This document shows positions 40,407-42,523 of a DNA stretch of 42,523 bases, one piece after another. Below the pieces are notes generated by a model. The model saw nothing but the letters and a program-made list of their open reading frames with translations, was not told the DNA's origin and made no database searches. Both the position numbers and the translations under genes were made by a program. The DNA is from Natroniella acetigena (GTDB lineage: Bacteria; Bacillota; Halanaerobiia; Halobacteroidales; Halobacteroidaceae): assembly GCF_023227745.1 (NCBI RefSeq), contig NZ_JALKBX010000019.1, positions 1 to 42,523 on the forward strand. The letters run 5' to 3'. The number at the start of each line of letters is the position of its first letter. Positions within the stretch are counted from its first letter, which is position 1.

Positions 40407-42347
40407 TTAATTTCTTTCCTTTCTGATAGTAACTACTCCCACATCCAACCCCTCTGGAACTGTCAACAGAAGCTGTAAGTCAGAGTTTTGACCATATAAT
40501 CTCAAGTACTGAACTCCATTCTCCTTAATTGATAACTGTCCAGTATAATCATCATCAACTTCCAACATTTCAGGCTTTCTAACCAAGTCAAAAGATTGAT
40601 AATTATAGACTGAGCTATCAACTCTAACAACTTGATCTGTAACATTAGTCGTTAACCAATTTAGAAAGATCTGCTCTAACTCTAAACCAGTCTCTTGAAC
40701 GATGACTTGCTGTGGACTCTCTTGAGCTGTCATAATTGCAGTTAATAGCTCAATTCCATACTGTTCGTATAGATAAGTAGTAAACAGGCCTACTCCACCC
40801 AAATAAGGGATGCTCAATTGATCACCTATCACAGCAATCTCATCAGTCAACATAAAGTAACCAGGATGAGCAGTTGATTGACTATAAACCCAATCATTTC
40901 CTCCATCCCACGACCAACCTTCTTGACCAGAATCGATATACCCTGTTAACTTTTCAGCCAGTTTAGCCAATCCTTCATTGATCCAAATATCATCTACCTG
41001 TCGATTAGCAGCCAGCTTTTGATTATAAAAGATCAGATGTTGAAATTGATGGGCCAACGTTGGATATAAATTCCTCCCCGTCCCCTTTTCTAGATTAAGA
41101 TAAACCAAATCATTAAAGTTAGTCTCTTCAACATCCCGACGCAGATCATCAGGATAAAAGAAGCCTGACGTATTAGGATTATTGAATTTGGTTAATAGAA
41201 CCATAATCTTTTCATTATTATCTACATCAGATGGTTGTCCAAATTTTTCAGTCAAGGTCGGATAAATATTGGTATCAAACTCCTCAACCAACCGATCAAC
41301 TGTATTAAGTTCAAGATCAGCTCGCTTATCGACAAAGACATAAATATGCTCTCCTGCCCCTACCATCTTCGCCGTTACAATCGATTTCTCTTTATCGGTC
41401 GGATTGATCAGATTAGGCACATAAAAATCTTCCGTCTCATAGAAGCTATATTCTTTTGTTGTAGTCCTTTGCTCTAATTGCTGATAATCATTATCCTCAA
41501 TCAGCTCCATCTCCTTGGCCCTGATCTGATCTTCAACCCCTTCTTCAGATTGGGAAATAAAATCTGGTCTAGAATCATTAATTTCAACTCGCTCCCGTTC
41601 ACCAAAATAATTATAATAAACTAGATCAAGAGTAAAGTCATGTTTTTTACCAGTAGTTGATTCAACATCCAACGGACTGACAGCTACTATCACTTCTTCA
41701 TCACTTTTCAACCCTTTAATATCGATTACTTGTTCATCGGTTGACCTTACAATCTCTTGTTCTATCTTTCCTCCCTTTAAAGTAACACTCTTAGCAACCT
41801 CTTCACCTGTCAGCTCTAGCTCTTGCTCTACAGGCTGATAAGTATCTTGACTAACATTAAGTATGTACTCTCCTGGTGGTACCTCTAAAAACTCAACCTG
41901 CCCACCCTGCTCAGAACGAACCACACGCTCATCTTCTAATAAAACTGCCTTAGCATCTATGCAATTACCATTGATATCCTTAATCTCCAACTTAAGATCG
42001 GTCGGCTTAAGCTCATCTACTTCTTTTTCTTTTAAATTTATCTCTGTAAAAACTATCGGTTCATCAGCAATTATGATATCGGATTCAAAACTCTGATATC
42101 CTTCCTTACTAACTTGTAATAGATACTCTCCTGCTTCTAAATCAGTAAAATGGAATAGCTCTCCTGTTTCCGACTCAACTACTTCTCCATCTTGGAGTAG
42201 TTCAACAGTAGCATCCTCAGGATTGATCACCTCCAAGTAGATTTCTCCAGCTTCTAACTCATCTTCCCCTCTACAACCTACTAATAATCCTAAAATTAAT
42301 ACTAAAGAAACAATCATCAGTACTCTATGATTAAATCGCACCTTCAT
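40407..42347 (-). CDS. Lipoprotein with PEGA-like repeats and an M30-like peptidase domain lacking the catalytic Glu
   Basis: The 646-residue lipoprotein has lipobox LLVGC with Cys25. Two carboxypeptidase-regulatory/PEGA-like beta domains follow (about 32-105 and 115-190; LEAGEYLLQVSKEGYQSFES and VPPGEYILNVSQDTYQPVEQ). The C-terminal half resembles M30 (hyicolysin-type) metallopeptidases: KIMVLLTKFNNPNTSGFFYPDDL, then HQFQHLIFY (433-441) and IWINEGLAKLAEKL. M30 enzymes have HEFQH; here the Glu is Gln (codon CAA at 41046-41048), so classical zinc-peptidase chemistry should be lost or altered. I start at the ATG at 42347 behind AAAGGGTGAAACTG. It precedes an lptF/G gene by 17 bp. Its target is unknown. 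Confidence 0.8.
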   Translation of the reverse strand: MKVRFNHRVLMIVSLVLILGLLVGCRGEDELEAGEIYLEVINPEDATVELLQDGEVVESETGELFHFTDLEAGEYLLQVSKEGYQSFESDIIIADEPIVFTEINLKEKEVDELKPTDLKLEIKDINGNCIDAKAVLLEDERVVRSEQGGQVEFLEVPPGEYILNVSQDTYQPVEQELELTGEEVAKSVTLKGGKIEQEIVRSTDEQVIDIKGLKSDEEVIVAVSPLDVESTTGKKHDFTLDLVYYNYFGERERVEINDSRPDFISQSEEGVEDQIRAKEMELIEDNDYQQLEQRTTTKEYSFYETEDFYVPNLINPTDKEKSIVTAKMVGAGEHIYVFVDKRADLELNTVDRLVEEFDTNIYPTLTEKFGQPSDVDNNEKIMVLLTKFNNPNTSGFFYPDDLRRDVEETNFNDLVYLNLEKGTGRNLYPTLAHQFQHLIFYNQKLAANRQVDDIWINEGLAKLAEKLTGYIDSGQEGWSWDGGNDWVYSQSTAHPGYFMLTDEIAVIGDQLSIPYLGGVGLFTTYLYEQYGIELLTAIMTAQESPQQVIVQETGLELEQIFLNWLTTNVTDQVVRVDSSVYNYQSFDLVRKPEMLEVDDDYTGQLSIKENGVQYLRLYGQNSDLQLLLTVPEGLDVGVVTIRKERN

Positions 42348-42444
42348 CAGTTTCACCCTTTCTCCCTAAAATTTTGATCTTAATTATTATATTAGACATC
42401 ACTCATCAATTTACCTCTATTGATCAATTTCATAATAATGGAAC

Positions 42445-42523
42445 TATATTGATATTTAGTGGCACTTTGCCACTAAATATCAGTGTACAGTTTACAGTGA
42501 ACAGTGTACAGTTAAAAAACTTT
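42445..42523. repeat. Left part of a composite island, cut by the window edge
   Basis: The GTGGCAC-family hairpin GATATTTAGTGGC/GCCACTAAATATC (42451-42481, ACTTT loop) is followed by CAGTGTACAGTTTACAG and AACAGTGTACAG units, the same order as at 37768-37830. Confidence 0.8.

Overview
The window reads as chromosome from a diderm (two-membrane), halophilic, anaerobic Firmicute of the Halanaerobiales, most likely Halobacteroidaceae (Orenia/Halobacteroides-like). This is inferred from four things: a nearly complete lipopolysaccharide (LPS) gene set in a low-GC genome with Firmicute-type GGAGG ribosome binding sites; an SLH-domain outer-membrane protein of the OmpM type; very acidic exported proteins; and a tiny Spo0E-like protein typical of endospore formers. 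Every gene except the Spo0E-like one is on the minus strand, so transcription runs from high to low coordinates.

In transcription order: (1) 42.3-34.3 kb: a lipoprotein resembling M30 metallopeptidases, two LptF/LptG permeases, LptD, and a second LptC-like/LptA-like pair. (2) 34.1-31.0 kb: an unusual ABC system made of a GlnQ-like ATPase and a very long one-plus-three-helix permease with a coiled-coil extracytoplasmic domain. The permease reading frame is cut by one in-frame UGA. (3) 30.9-22.5 kb: lipid A synthesis and flipping (lpxC, fabZ, lpxA, lpxI, lpxB, msbA, a DUF374 acyltransferase, lpxK). (4) 22.5-18.6 kb: the full CMP-Kdo supply route (kdsB, kdsA, kdsD, kdsC). (5) 18.4-13.3 kb: two LpxL-type acyltransferases followed by a compact lptC-lptA-lptB-lptF/G operon. 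(6) 13.0-9.7 kb: a four-helix-bundle protein, a DUF3084 protein, a RuvC-like nuclease, the Spo0E-like gene on the opposite strand, and CheW. (7) 9.0-0.1 kb: outer-membrane and exported proteins, namely a porin-like protein, several small beta-barrels including a 94% identical duplicated pair, a lipoprotein, OmpM and a small secreted protein.

Together the genes make Kdo-lipid A, flip it (MsbA) and move it to the outer membrane (Lpt), and they supply the proteins that populate and anchor that membrane. lpxD, waaA (Kdo transferase), lptE and bamA are not in the window.

The spacers are as notable as the genes. Most longer spacers are built from degenerate 7-bp repeats in several 'dialects' (TATTCAA, CAGTTGA/GTTTACA, GTGACTA, TTGACAA), usually with opposite orientation at the two ends so that each spacer is a long imperfect palindrome. 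They carry families of perfect hairpins with compensatory base changes. At least six genes take their stop codon from the repeat. The two outer-membrane genes ompM and the porin share a 5' leader motif built around a near-perfect anti-Shine-Dalgarno complement with no start codon nearby.
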